64,000 nt of DNA from an uncultured Clostridia bacterium. GTDB taxonomy: Bacteria; Bacillota; Clostridia; Saccharofermentanales; Saccharofermentanaceae. The notes under the pieces are model-generated. The model saw only the letters and a program-made list of their open reading frames with translations, had not been told where the DNA came from and did no database searches. Positions 37,039 through 47,400 of this stretch are shown here, piece by piece; position 1 is the first letter of the stretch, and each line of letters opens with the position of its first letter. A program made the translations under genes and the position numbers. The stretch covers positions 21,823-85,822 of the forward strand of contig CAMYXL010000002.1 of NCBI GenBank assembly GCA_947303255.1, written 5' to 3'.

Positions 37039-37116
37039 GTAAAGGTAATGTGCAAACACATTAGGGGGCAGACAAGAGGAAGAAAACCGTGTCCGAATCT
37101 TGTCAGGGCTAATATT

Positions 37117-39711
37117 ATGTTTACTTGGAACTTTCAGTATATGTCGCGTTCCAGGCTGGCAGAGACGTTCAATCAGTTGATGCTCACAGGCCAGACGGGA
37201 AGCGTCCTTATAAGGATCCATACTTCCATCCACAAGAAGGATGATGCTGTTGAGCTTGCCAGGTTCATCAAGGAAGTGATGCCGGAAGCCAAGATCTTCG
37301 GAACAAGTACTTCAGCTGTTATCAATTGGGGCAAGCTGACTCAGAATCAATGCGTTATTTCCATAACTCAGATGCAGGAAGGCAGGATCGAGACAGCCAT
37401 GATCCCGACTCTTGATGAGAACGGCGATCCTATTGATACGGAAGATCTTTGTAAGAAGATAAAGAACGATCTTATCGAAGAAGACACCAAACTCCTTTTG
37501 ACTTTCTCCACCAAGAAGTTCCTTGACATCTATAATTTCGTGGATAAGAGCAACACCTACTGTCCTGAAGTTAAGATGATCGGAGGTCTTGCGGATACTC
37601 CTGAGGATTATTACGGCTTCCTTTTCGATGAGACCGGTGCATATGAAGATGCGATACTGATGGCTGCTTTCTCCGGAAGCGAACTGGAGACGACCGTGTC
37701 TTATGCGTCAGGCGTCGAGGTCGTAGGTGACGAGGAAGAAATAACCGACTGCTATGGTCCTTGCATCCTCTCCATCAATGACGAGAAAGCCGTAAAAAGA
37801 CATAAGCTGGTCTTGGAGGACGTGGACTCAAAGTTTAAGAACCTCTTCCCGTTCGTTTATTCGGATGCTCCGGGTATTCCTTTCTACATGTCATATGGCA
37901 AGGACAAGAGTATTGCCGATCTGTTCCCGGTCGAAGAGGATTACATCAGAAAGACCCTCCCGAAAAAGGACGGTATCGACATCGACAAGAAGGACGATTA
38001 TATATACGCTAACCACTATGTGATCCCGGGCAAGAAATTATCAAGAGCCTTCATCTATGACCGTAAGATCATCTCCGATAACAGAGCTCTTTTCCAGACC
38101 GTCGAAAACTTCGAAAAAGCTGAGACATTGTTCGGCTATACCTGCGTCGTAAGATCGCAGATCTACTCCAACTGTGTAAAGTGGGAGCTGTCCGCATATG
38201 AAAACTGTAATATCTGCGGATGCGTAACTTCAGGAGAGATAACGAACTGCAACGGAAGAAATACGTTCGCGAACTGTACTTTCTCGCTGGCCGTCATGGG
38301 CGAAGAAAAATCCACTCAGGAATTCAATCCGTACGCTTTCTCGAGAACGGATTCACTCGCAGAAGACAACATGGATCTTCTCGAATACCTTATGGGCATC
38401 GAGGGAGAATTTGCTTCATTTGAGGAAGAGTCTTCTGTTAATTCAATACGTAAGTTCATCAATGATTGTGAAGTCAAGCTCTTGTATGCGGACAAAGAAG
38501 ACGTATTCAACGAAGCGGCTTTGATCATGGACATGAAGACCAAGGGCTATGACAGGATCTGTTATATCAATGTGTTTAACGTTTCCGACATGAAGACGGT
38601 CTTCTCATCAAGAGAGATACAGATAACCAGAAACAGTCTTTTGAACAAGTGTATCAATTATGTGCGTAAGAGACACTACCGTCTTTACATATTGGACGAG
38701 TGGCTCTTTGCCATCGGCGCACCTTCGCATATCGTGTCGCTGAATTCATTTGTGACGCATATGGAAGAGCTGCAGAAGGTTCTTTTCGAGACGTCAAAAG
38801 AGACAATAGCGATCGTTCCTGGATTCTGTGTCATGGACGGTTGTACGATCGATAACATCAACTCGGTTTATGCGGCAGCCAGGATCGAGATGGGCCAGAA
38901 GAACATTCAGTTCTATATAAGCGATGCCGAGAACGAGAAGATCGACGAGGAGAAGATCAGGGAGTATTACCGCATGGTGAACGTCATCAACTATGCGATC
39001 GCGCACGACCAGATCATCCCGTATTTCCAGGGCATCTATGATAACGAGACGAAGTCGATACATCACTACGAATCGCTGATGAGACTTAAGGACGAGACCG
39101 GAAAAGTTTATAATCCGGCGAGCTTTTTGGATGCGGCGAGATCATTCGGACTTTTGTATGACAACATCTCGATGATCATGATCAAGAAGGTTTTCGAGAA
39201 ATTTAAGAACGTGAAGAACAAGAGCGTAAGTATCAACCTGGGACTTCGCGATATCAAGAACCGTAAGATGGTAGAGTTTATCTATGATTTCTTAAGGACA
39301 GCGGAGCATCCGGAGAACTTTGTTTTCGAGATACTTGAGAATGAAGATGTGGATGATTATAACGCGCTCATCAAGTTTGTGGATACGATCCATAACCTCG
39401 GAGGCAAGATATCGATCGACGATTTCGGAAGCGGTTATTCCAACCTGAAGCACATCGTCAATATCCACTCCGATTACCTGAAGATCGACGGTTCCATCGT
39501 AAGGAACTGCTGCAACAACAAGGAGGCGGAGAACCTGATCGCATTGATCTCGGGCTGGAAGAAAGTCAGCTCCAAGAACATCAAGATCATAGCCGAGTTT
39601 GTTGAGAATGAGCAGATCCAGGACAAGCTTCTCTTCTATGCAATAGATTATTCTCAGGGCTATCTTTTCTCGAAGCCGATGCCGTTCACGGAGGACATGA
39701 TAAATGATTAA
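37117..39711 (+). CDS. FIST domain fused to EAL phosphodiesterase
   Basis: A protein of about 864 residues. The FIST-N domain (about 15-190, with MPEAKIFGTSTSAVI and VKMIGGLADTPED) and FIST-C (about 200-400, ending CNICGCVTSGEI) form a small-molecule sensor. A GGDEF-like fold without its motif follows, then an EAL domain in the last 240 residues with YESLMRL, SINLGL, FEILE, SIDDFGSGYSN, LKIDGSI and AEFVENEQ. The key acidic residues are kept, so it should cleave c-di-GMP. ATG 37117 is preferred, since ATG 37048 sits about 3 nt from the predicted transcript start. It overlaps the next gene by 8 bp. Confidence 0.85.
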   Translation: MFTWNFQYMSRSRLAETFNQLMLTGQTGSVLIRIHTSIHKKDDAVELARFIKEVMPEAKIFGTSTSAVINWGKLTQNQCVISITQMQEGRIETAMIPTLDENGDPIDTEDLCKKIKNDLIEEDTKLLLTFSTKKFLDIYNFVDKSNTYCPEVKMIGGLADTPEDYYGFLFDETGAYEDAILMAAFSGSELETTVSYASGVEVVGDEEEITDCYGPCILSINDEKAVKRHKLVLEDVDSKFKNLFPFVYSDAPGIPFYMSYGKDKSIADLFPVEEDYIRKTLPKKDGIDIDKKDDYIYANHYVIPGKKLSRAFIYDRKIISDNRALFQTVENFEKAETLFGYTCVVRSQIYSNCVKWELSAYENCNICGCVTSGEITNCNGRNTFANCTFSLAVMGEEKSTQEFNPYAFSRTDSLAEDNMDLLEYLMGIEGEFASFEEESSVNSIRKFINDCEVKLLYADKEDVFNEAALIMDMKTKGYDRICYINVFNVSDMKTVFSSREIQITRNSLLNKCINYVRKRHYRLYILDEWLFAIGAPSHIVSLNSFVTHMEELQKVLFETSKETIAIVPGFCVMDGCTIDNINSVYAAARIEMGQKNIQFYISDAENEKIDEEKIREYYRMVNVINYAIAHDQIIPYFQGIYDNETKSIHHYESLMRLKDETGKVYNPASFLDAARSFGLLYDNISMIMIKKVFEKFKNVKNKSVSINLGLRDIKNRKMVEFIYDFLRTAEHPENFVFEILENEDVDDYNALIKFVDTIHNLGGKISIDDFGSGYSNLKHIVNIHSDYLKIDGSIVRNCCNNKEAENLIALISGWKKVSSKNIKIIAEFVENEQIQDKLLFYAIDYSQGYLFSKPMPFTEDMIND

Positions 39712-41488
39712 CAAGCGCGAAAGAAAGACCACTATCGGAGTTTTGGTTGACGATATCTTTTCCGATTTTGCGAAGGAAGTCATCCACAGCACGATCAACG
39801 GAATACCGGACAACAGGGATATCGATGTCGTTGTCTTTGCAGGTAAGTACGTAAGTGATAAACCGCCGCTTGTTTTCGATTATGCATATAAGAAGTTATA
39901 TAACACCATCTACAAGTTAGCCGAGATATGTGAGGTTGACGGTCTTATCATCTCCCTCGGAAGTATCGATCCGCACGAGGAGAATTTCTTCCTCAACAAG
40001 TACAACACGACCTTCGAGAATATTCCTAAGGTCATCGTTGCTGCGGAAATCGATGATTACATTACGGTCAATTACGATAATGAGATGGGCATCAGAGAGG
40101 CCATCGACTGTCTCATCAACGTGCACGGAATCACGGAGATCTGTATGCTCGGCGGACGTCCCGACAACGGCGACGCTCTGAAGCGTAAGGACATCTACAG
40201 AAGGTGCCTCGAAGAGCACGGGATCGCTTATTCCGAAGACCGTTTTATCGAGACCGATATGTCCATCAATACCTATGCGAAGGCGAGCATTCTTTTGGAC
40301 AAGAATCCTGACTGTCAGGCTATATTCTGCGTTAACGATGCGGTCGCCAGGGGTCTTTATGAAGCCATGGCCGAGCGTGATCTGATACCGGGCAAAGACG
40401 TGATGGTCTTCGGTTTTGATAATACGCTCATGGCGGGCGAACTCATGCCTTCGCTGTCATCCGTCGGTGCCGCAGGCGATATCCTGGGCCAGAAAGCCGT
40501 CGACATTCTTCTCGACATGCTGGACGGAAAGGAAGTCGAGTCAGTGCTGTTACCGACGTGCCTTTTCGGACGTGAATCATTCGGCTACGAGATGTATGAA
40601 TATTCATCCCTCGAGATGAGCAACGTGGATTCATCCTTCATCTACAGGATGTTCGACGACTGCTTCTACAGATACAAGAACGAGAAGATCAAGAAGAAGG
40701 ACATCAACCTGAAGCGCCTGTTCTTCGAGATCGCGTCCAAGATGCTCCTCGCCATGAAGCGTAAGTACATGAGCCTGGAGGAATTCAATGAACTTAAAAG
40801 GCTCATCGAAATCTTTTTCGAAAACGGTATCATGGAATACACAGATACCGCAAAGCTCATCAAGAGTATCGACCGCCTGCAGGCCGGCATGAACGTAATG
40901 GTAAAATCGCCGTCTGCGAACGTCATGAACAACCGTCTCTTCTCCTACATGAAGGACCTGGCGCTACGATACGTCTCGCAGAAACTTCATAACGAGCAGG
41001 CTCACTATAATTCATCAAGAGACGCCATCGTTCAGTTCCTGGTAAGTTCCATCGACTTCACCGGCTCCGAGGATGATCCTATGCCGAGGATCCTTCAGAG
41101 TCTCAACAAGCTGGGCTTCCAGAACGGTGCTTTCTATATGTATCGAAAACCTGTCCACATCACTTCGGAAGGGCCTAAGGAAGAAGACTTCGAGTCCACC
41201 ATCGATCTTCGCTGCGCGATGAAGAACGGCGAGCTCTACGTACTGCCGCCTGAGCGCCGCTCGACCCCGGTAGGCGAGATGTTCATCCGTGACGAGATCT
41301 CCTCCGAATGCGACGGCTTTATCGTCTTCCCTGTTTTCCACGGACCTGTCATCTACGGTGCCCTGGTCTGCGAAGCAAACTACGACATTTACGACAGAGG
41401 CGAATATATCGCGGATCAGCTCGGTTCTGCCATCCACTCTTCATATCTCCAGCAGGAGATCAACAAAGAGCGCTCGGAAAAATCATAA
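39704..41488 (+). CDS. LacI-type sensor with GAF-like region and no output domain
   Basis: This 594-residue protein is built like the GGDEF sensor at 35155 but lacks the GGDEF. It has a LacI-type binding fold (about 10-290, KTTIGVLVDDIFSDF, AIFCVNDAVARGLYEA, VFGFDNT), a helical linker and a GAF-like C-terminus (about 440-590). No DNA-binding, kinase or c-di-GMP domain is visible. I infer a partner sensor that binds a ligand and acts on the FIST-EAL or GGDEF protein. ATG 39704 overlaps the FIST-EAL stop (GGAGG upstream), implying coupled translation. Confidence 0.8.
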   Translation: MINKRERKTTIGVLVDDIFSDFAKEVIHSTINGIPDNRDIDVVVFAGKYVSDKPPLVFDYAYKKLYNTIYKLAEICEVDGLIISLGSIDPHEENFFLNKYNTTFENIPKVIVAAEIDDYITVNYDNEMGIREAIDCLINVHGITEICMLGGRPDNGDALKRKDIYRRCLEEHGIAYSEDRFIETDMSINTYAKASILLDKNPDCQAIFCVNDAVARGLYEAMAERDLIPGKDVMVFGFDNTLMAGELMPSLSSVGAAGDILGQKAVDILLDMLDGKEVESVLLPTCLFGRESFGYEMYEYSSLEMSNVDSSFIYRMFDDCFYRYKNEKIKKKDINLKRLFFEIASKMLLAMKRKYMSLEEFNELKRLIEIFFENGIMEYTDTAKLIKSIDRLQAGMNVMVKSPSANVMNNRLFSYMKDLALRYVSQKLHNEQAHYNSSRDAIVQFLVSSIDFTGSEDDPMPRILQSLNKLGFQNGAFYMYRKPVHITSEGPKEEDFESTIDLRCAMKNGELYVLPPERRSTPVGEMFIRDEISSECDGFIVFPVFHGPVIYGALVCEANYDIYDRGEYIADQLGSAIHSSYLQQEINKERSEKS

Positions 41489-41518
41489 CGCCCGATCACA
41501 CGATTAACAAAATAAAGA

Positions 41519-41553
41519 CCAAGACTTAAACATTTCTTTAACAGTTCTTGGCT
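41519..41553 (+). terminator. possible terminator of the sensor genes
   Basis: CCAAGACTTAAACA-TTTC-TTTAACAGTTCTTGG forms a bulged 12-14 bp stem about 30 bp after the stop at 41488. The T-run after it is poor, so it may instead be a leader structure of the small gene at 41611. Confidence 0.4.
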
Positions 41554-41610
41554 TCATATTAACGTTGCCGTTTTATCCTTGAATCATAAAACAAAAGCGA
41601 GGGTACAAAA

Positions 41611-41931
41611 ATGAACGACGTAAGAAAGCACATGAACATCCCAATGACAACAGCTCTCAACAACAGAGCTTACTGCAAAGAAATGGCAAGAAACATCGAG
41701 AGAGAGGGCCTCATCACAGGCATGACAACATCCCAGCTCTCATGCGAGATCTTCGCTCATGCATATGTTTTCTGCAACTTCAAATATGTTCCGGGAATCA
41801 TCAGGAACACCGCTTTTGCTAAGAGTGCTTATCACAGCACGGCAGACGGCGTCGATCTCGAGGACAACGGTGACAGCCTCGTTAGAAGGATCGCCTATAG
41901 AGTAATCTGGCTCATGCCTTCAGTTGCTTAA
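41611..41931 (+). CDS. small conserved-looking protein of unknown function
   Basis: A 106-residue protein that I do not recognise. The N-terminus MNDVRKHMNIPMTTALNNR is hydrophilic, the middle is rich in Cys, His and aromatic residues (CEIFAHAYVFCNFKYVPG), and it ends in a short hydrophobic tail. ATG 41611 has GAGGG 7 nt upstream. Codon choice (AAC, ATC, CTC, AAG) is that of a highly expressed gene. It stands alone, 122 bp after the sensor genes, and its stop is 4 bp from the convergent stop at 41936. No signal peptide or known motif is visible. Confidence 0.65.
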   Translation: MNDVRKHMNIPMTTALNNRAYCKEMARNIEREGLITGMTTSQLSCEIFAHAYVFCNFKYVPGIIRNTAFAKSAYHSTADGVDLEDNGDSLVRRIAYRVIWLMPSVA

Positions 41932-41935
41932 ATCT

Positions 41936-42595
41936 CTAGTTAACTTCCTTCGGGCTTATGATGACCGAATTATTGAACGCGCGGGAGAAAGCTCCTTTGA
42001 TATGGTTCTCATCTTCATATGTTCCGTGAACCATGACAACAAGTTCCTTCGTCTGATAAAAGCACAGGAACTCCGTCTTTTCGTTATTCTCGTTAAGCAT
42101 GATCTTCTGATCCAACCCGGCCTTTTCCTCGTCCAAAAATCTGAACTTAGCCTCCCCGTTTTTTCGAGCGGTATTATAAGAATTCTTACAGAAAGTCTTG
42201 GCCTCGTTCTCGGATTTGAACTCAATGATCATCGCACTCATTTGAACATCCTTGCCATAATTCATCGTGGCATAATCCATGTGAACTATGCCCTCATCCG
42301 TGAAATAAACCCCAAAGGAATTCTCGTTCTGATGACTGATATATTTCGGCTCGTAATCCTCCTGATACACGCCGATCATGCCGTTGCCGTCCGTATAGTA
42401 CGAACGAATCTCACTCTCAGGATCTATCTTCGTCAGGTGGATCTTCTCCCACCTCTTGATTATCGAGTCCCTGTTGAACTCAGTAGTGGGGAGATCAGCT
42501 TTAACATAAAATGTGACGATTATCGCAGCGGAAATACACAAAACTGCGATCAGGACATTAAACCAAACAGGCTCCTTGTTAGAATTCTTCATCAT
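41936..42595 (-). CDS. membrane-anchored protein of unknown function
   Basis: A 219-residue protein with one N-terminal transmembrane segment (WFNVLIAVLCISAAIIVTFY, residues 11-30) and an external domain of about 190 residues (GNGMIGVYQEDYEPKYIS ... EAKTFCKNSYNTARKNG). The family is unknown. ATG 42595 has GGGGAGA upstream; a longer frame from TTG 42610 is not needed. It follows a terminator at 42618-42651 and has its own possible promoter near 42640. It heads a run of four exported proteins of unknown role (to 48048). Confidence 0.65.
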   Translation of the reverse strand: MMKNSNKEPVWFNVLIAVLCISAAIIVTFYVKADLPTTEFNRDSIIKRWEKIHLTKIDPESEIRSYYTDGNGMIGVYQEDYEPKYISHQNENSFGVYFTDEGIVHMDYATMNYGKDVQMSAMIIEFKSENEAKTFCKNSYNTARKNGEAKFRFLDEEKAGLDQKIMLNENNEKTEFLCFYQTKELVVMVHGTYEDENHIKGAFSRAFNNSVIISPKEVN

Positions 42596-42617
42596 GTCAT
42601 TTCTCCCCAAAAAATAT

Positions 42618-42651
42618 CCCCAAACTATGTTGATTCTACCATAGTCCGGGG
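42618..42651 (-). terminator. terminator of the gene at 42708-43415
   Basis: Minus-strand RNA forms CCCCGGACTATG, a 10-nt loop, CATAGTTTGGGG, then ATATTTTTT. The stem has 10 or more pairs. Confidence 0.7.
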
Positions 42652-42707
42652 AACATTATTTTGTCTTTACATCCGCTTTAGCCTTTTTCTTAAAAGTTTT
42701 ATCTTAA

Positions 42708-43415
42708 TCAATGAATTGCAGGTCTAGAATAAATTCTCTGGTCTTTCTCTAAAACCTCCACATCATTAGCATCATAATCACTTAGGACATCCTTGAAGCA
42801 TCCCAAGTCAATATACTCGTTATATGTATGATCATCAGTAATGATTTTTGCATTCTTACATGCATAAGTTAAAAAGGTATCGTCAACTTCTTTTTCTCCT
42901 AAACGGGGATAAGTAAATAGTGCTCCATATATTTCATACTTGGAAAAGCAATCATATTCTGAATAATACGAAATACTATCTAAAACTCTCGCTCCGTACT
43001 GAGAATTGTCAATTACTACGGAAGAGTAACCTCCTGCTTTATAATCTTTAAAAGTGAGAATAGAACCACCTATCGTTCTAATATCCGAATTGTTATCTGA
43101 AGTGTTCAGTTGAAGAATATTTATCTCCAGCCTATAAGGGAACAATAAAATACCATATCGCTTTTCGAATGCTTCCTTAATATCAATACAGTTACCGGGA
43201 AAAAAGGCATCCTTATCATAAACATCCGTCTCACACACAAAAGAGATAGTTCCTTCTTCTATCCCTTTAAAATTTAATGATGCATATTGAGATTCCATGC
43301 TTTCTGCGAATCTTCCAATGGAATATCGACAAATCAACAATCCAGATATCAAAAGAAGTGCTACTCCAATAACAAGAAGCAAAAAAATCATTATACGCTT
43401 TTTCATTCTTTCCAT
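42708..43415 (-). CDS. membrane-anchored protein of unknown function
   Basis: A 235-residue protein with one N-terminal hydrophobic anchor (RIMIFLLLVIGVALLLISGL) and an external domain without a known motif, containing several acidic stretches and YDANDVEVLEKDQ near the end. The start is unsettled: ATG 43415 has AGGA upstream, but 43424 and 43406 are possible. It directly follows the frameshifted region at 43426-43773 and may be part of the same transcription unit as the lipoprotein at 43778-44410. AT-rich codons differ from the flanking polysaccharide and lipid genes. Confidence 0.6.
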   Translation of the reverse strand: MERMKKRIMIFLLLVIGVALLLISGLLICRYSIGRFAESMESQYASLNFKGIEEGTISFVCETDVYDKDAFFPGNCIDIKEAFEKRYGILLFPYRLEINILQLNTSDNNSDIRTIGGSILTFKDYKAGGYSSVVIDNSQYGARVLDSISYYSEYDCFSKYEIYGALFTYPRLGEKEVDDTFLTYACKNAKIITDDHTYNEYIDLGCFKDVLSDYDANDVEVLEKDQRIYSRPAIH

Positions 43416-43425
43416 AACGATCATC

Positions 43426-43773
43426 CTAAAAAGTACTAATAACTGATGGAAGGATAAAATCTATATCCATCCTAGGATTCCAAAAACCGCCTGGTGACAC
43501 CTCCTCATAGATAATTCCTCCAAAACCTCGAGTTTTCCATTCAGGAATAAAACTCAGATTTAATGATCAGAGCCGTTTCTTCGTCACTAAATGGTCCGTA
43601 TTCTTCAATAAAATGCTCCACTTCATCAGGTGTGTTCAAGTACATTGTAGCCTTCTTTTCTTCTTGCGCTTGATAGCAGTGATTACAGTAGAGGACATAA
43701 ACAATATCAGTAATCCGAGAATAAGCGCTGCCTTTTTCAATTTGTCGCCACATGCTATTGTGTGGGTGGTCAT
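43426..43773 (-). pseudogene. likely frameshifted exported protein
   Basis: Three partial reading frames overlap in order. Bases 43773 to 43636 read a 45-residue frame with a signal anchor (AALILGLLILFMSSTVITAI then KRKKKRR). Bases 43777 to 43541 carry a second frame whose end (YLNTPDEVEHFIEEYGPFSD then EETALIIKSEFYS) looks coding. A third frame ends at 43426 with RGFGGIIYEEVSPGGFW. The likely shift from the first to the second lies in the A-rich run near 43655-43675. Either the gene is broken or a base call is wrong. The Thr/Tyr content suits the exported neighbours. No complete product can be assigned. Confidence 0.4.
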
Positions 43774-43777
43774 TCAA

Positions 43778-44410
43778 TCATTTAATAATTTCAGGAAACT
43801 CAGCATCTTTGACGAATTCTGTTATTTTACCGCTTGTATAAAGATCCAATCTGTTACACATTTTCAGATATATATCGTACGCATTCTTTCCTTCTTCGTC
43901 ATATATTGATATTTGAAAATGTAGCCTGCAGTTTCCGATTAAATAGCTTGCATTAAAGACATACTCGTGTGAAAGATATTCAGTAATCTCTACAACATAT
44001 TTGTCTTCGTCATCCTTCTCATAATAAAGTTGGAACCCGAACTGAGCAGGATAAACCAATGTTCCCTCATCATTCGCCACCTCAGGTTCATCGGAATACT
44101 TTAATCTAGTAGCTGCAATATCTTGTGACTCTTGTGCATTCTTTTTCTTATCAAATTCATACAAGAACAAAGATAACTTCAATCCGCTCATCCTAAATGT
44201 TTGAATTACATTTGAATCCTTCTCTCGACCATAGCGATAACGGAGAGTATAATCTCCGCACTTTTCTTCTTTATACTTTCCTTCTGGGACGAATTCACAT
44301 CCATTAGCATCGAGACAAGTATTCATTATTCGGTCAAATTCAGCCGAACTTTTACAAGACACACATGTAAGAACAATGAGTAACATTATACCTGCTATTA
44401 TTCTCTTCAT
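43778..44410 (-). CDS. lipoprotein of unknown function
   Basis: A 210-residue protein with a signal peptide and lipobox VSC, cleaved before Cys19 (LLIVLTCVSCKSS), and an external domain containing YRYGREKDSN and FQLYYEKDDEDKYV. I do not recognise a family. ATG 44410 has GAGAGGA 7 nt upstream; the longer frame from 44428 would overlap the giant gene. It lies 14 bp after the giant protein's stop (44425-48048) and probably shares its transcript. The next downstream locus is the frameshifted region. It may be a surface partner of the giant protein. Confidence 0.7.
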   Translation of the reverse strand: MKRIIAGIMLLIVLTCVSCKSSAEFDRIMNTCLDANGCEFVPEGKYKEEKCGDYTLRYRYGREKDSNVIQTFRMSGLKLSLFLYEFDKKKNAQESQDIAATRLKYSDEPEVANDEGTLVYPAQFGFQLYYEKDDEDKYVVEITEYLSHEYVFNASYLIGNCRLHFQISIYDEEGKNAYDIYLKMCNRLDLYTSGKITEFVKDAEFPEIIK

Positions 44411-44424
44411 ATTATTATCCTCTC

Positions 44425-47400
44425 TCACATATCTAAAACCGGATCATGTATCAAAGAAACAGTAGAATAAGGTAGATTTTGTGGCAAATATACAATAGGG
44501 ACATCTGTTCTATCTTTCGAGTTATATCCATCCAGGGTAATATATATCTCTCCTCTCAACACATCTTCGTTGATACCACTATACAAATCATAGGGGGATA
44601 GATTTTTAGTAAAACACTTGAATCCACAGGCATTAGCAATATCTTCGATAGTTAGTCCGCCGCCTATATAAGTATATTCGCCAGGAGAAAAGCAACCTGT
44701 ACTTTCCTCTAGATTGTATTTACCATCATTAGTTTTATCTGTCACTTTATCATACAGCCAAACAAGAATATCTTTGTCTTCTTCGCTGATTATATTTATA
44801 TTTCCAGCCATAAACCAAAATTCCATGCTTTCTGGTCCAGATATCGCTGTATGAAGTGCTGCATCCGCCGCCACGACTTTTTTTATTCCATTCTTCTTGT
44901 CAATAAAATTTGTTGCTAAATTCTCTTCTTTATAGCCACAATAACAAGCATAAAGATTGAGGCTTTCTATTCTCTTATCTTCAAGTTCAGATACACGTAT
45001 AGGCAATTCTGATTCTTTATTGAGATACTCATCCATACATAGTATCTCGTTTTGCTCACCCTCAATTTTTTTACTTAACAATATTGCAAAATTGTTGCCA
45101 TGACAGTACAGAACTACATTTTTAGGCTTGTAATAATATCCTGTGTATGCACCATGCATACCGATGCCGTTCCATTCTTGAACAAAGGAATCTATTCCTC
45201 TAAACTCTTTGAAAAATGTGGTTAACCCATGAGAAAGATATATACTGTACATTATCTCTGCATATTTATAAAAATCCGGGCTGGCAAAAAGATAGACTGC
45301 CTCTGGATTTGAAATTTTAGGTCTAGCATCTTCATCATCCCAAAAGTCATCACTATCGGTGTCTTCTACTGTAGGATCGCTCTTATAATCCCAGTACCAG
45401 ATATCATCTATATTGATTCCTAAAACACTCTCAATATTTGTGTTCTTAAATACGCTAGATTTTCCAACATTTTTCTTTGTTCCTAATTCTGTGTAGTCCG
45501 TCAGTGAATCATTATCTGTATACTTTGTATCCGGATCTGTGAATATCAAAGTTCCATTCGATAAAAGATGTCCTGTCGTTTCTTCATAATTTGAGAGATT
45601 ATCTCCATCTGTATCTTTTGTAAGATCTTTTGTGAAGTGCAAACCACTTAATACTTCAGACAAAGCTTGAGGAAATCTTTCTTGGAGAGTTTCTTTGTTC
45701 GAACTGATTTCCTTATCTATCTTTACACTTGGATAACTCTCAGAATTGAAATAACATGTATCATTCAACGATATAACAATAACTCCATCACAACTAGGTT
45801 CGTAGCCCAATATTTCTTCATACTCTTCCTTTGCTTCATCTAAGTTAATTAGATAAGCATCCGTAATCATTATCAAAACCACTTTCTCATCTGGTTTAGC
45901 AAATATCCTCTTTGTTTCTGAAACGATGTTGAGAAGATTTGTATGATCAGGTCCCCAACCTGCACCCTCTTTATCACCATAGAGATCGGTTTTATACGTA
46001 AGATCTTCAGCAATCTCTATATACTCAGATTTGCTTCCTTCCCTATAACTATACGAATATGCATTATAGTAAGTCAGCAAGATAATATCCTGTTCACCCA
46101 TAAAGTCCATAACAACATCAAAGGCATCATAAGATTGACCTCTAAATTCTTCTGTATCTATATCGGCATAGTTCATAGCTATGAGATATTTTACCGTTCC
46201 ATCATTTCCATTCAGATATCTTTGTCTGTTTTCAGAAAGAAGTTTGATTGATTTGATCCACGTTGCTATCCATTTTGTTTTACTGATCAGCATATATTCA
46301 GAAAAATGAGTAGTTACATAGCTAACAGTATTGTTCTCCTTATCCAGTATCTGTTCTTCATCCAGCATAACGTAATCGCCGTTTGCTTCATCATACCAGA
46401 GAATACAAAGATCCTCCTCATCAACACCAATCTCATTCTCGTCATAATGGAATACTATCGTAGCTGTGTCAAAGTCTGAACTTGTTTCTATGCTTACAAG
46501 TCCTCCAACTATTGCTTCTATCTGTGATGAATAGACATCCTTGCCATAGACATCTTCTATGGATGTAGTTGAAGATATAAGATTTGTAAAATTCCCTTTT
46601 ATTTCTACCAAAGTTACACCTTTAAGATCAGCATCCTCTGCTATCTGAAACCCCATCTCCTGATATGTCTTCTCATCTTTATCAAGGATACCATCCCCGT
46701 CAGAATCCAATGATGCCGGATTTAAACCAAGTTTAAGTGCATCACCGTCAAGGATTCCATCATCGTTGGAATCCTCTTTGTTGGGATCTGTTCCATATAC
46801 AATAATTTCATCATAATCGTTTATATCATCAAAATCTGAATCTGGCAGAAACAGACATGTTCCATATCCTGCTTCTACAGAATTCGTCAATCCGTCCTTA
46901 TCGAAATCTTCATCTCCATCAACTGTTCCGTTTTTGTCTGAATCCCGATCATTAGGATAATACCCTATCCCAATTTCCGTAAAATCATTAATCCCGTCAT
47001 CATCTGAATCAGGATTATTCTTGTCTGTTCCATATAATTCCTCTTCATAGTCCAATAAACCATCATTATCTGAATCCGAAAATGCATCATAATCAGGACT
47101 TACTGTTGCTGTGGGTTCTGGCGTTACAGTAGGTGCTTCTGTAGGCTCATCAGTTATCGTAGGAATCGGGGTGATTGTCGGAATATCTGTTGGAGTTGGA
47201 GTAACAGATTCTGTTCCTTCTTGAGAATAAATGTAATCCAGATAATCAGCTATTCCATTTTCATCTGAGTCTTCTGTCAAGGTATAACCCAAGCCAATCG
47301 ATTTCATTGATACATTATCAATGGCAAATTCATTTTCCGTTGGTATTCCTTGAACACTTACAAAGAGCATATTCGCGGATAGATTCTGAGAATATCCGTC

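Noticed and set aside
41924..42727. 267-residue plus-strand frame opposite the anchored protein gene
   Set aside because: The minus-strand gene has a signal anchor and ribosome site; this frame has neither.
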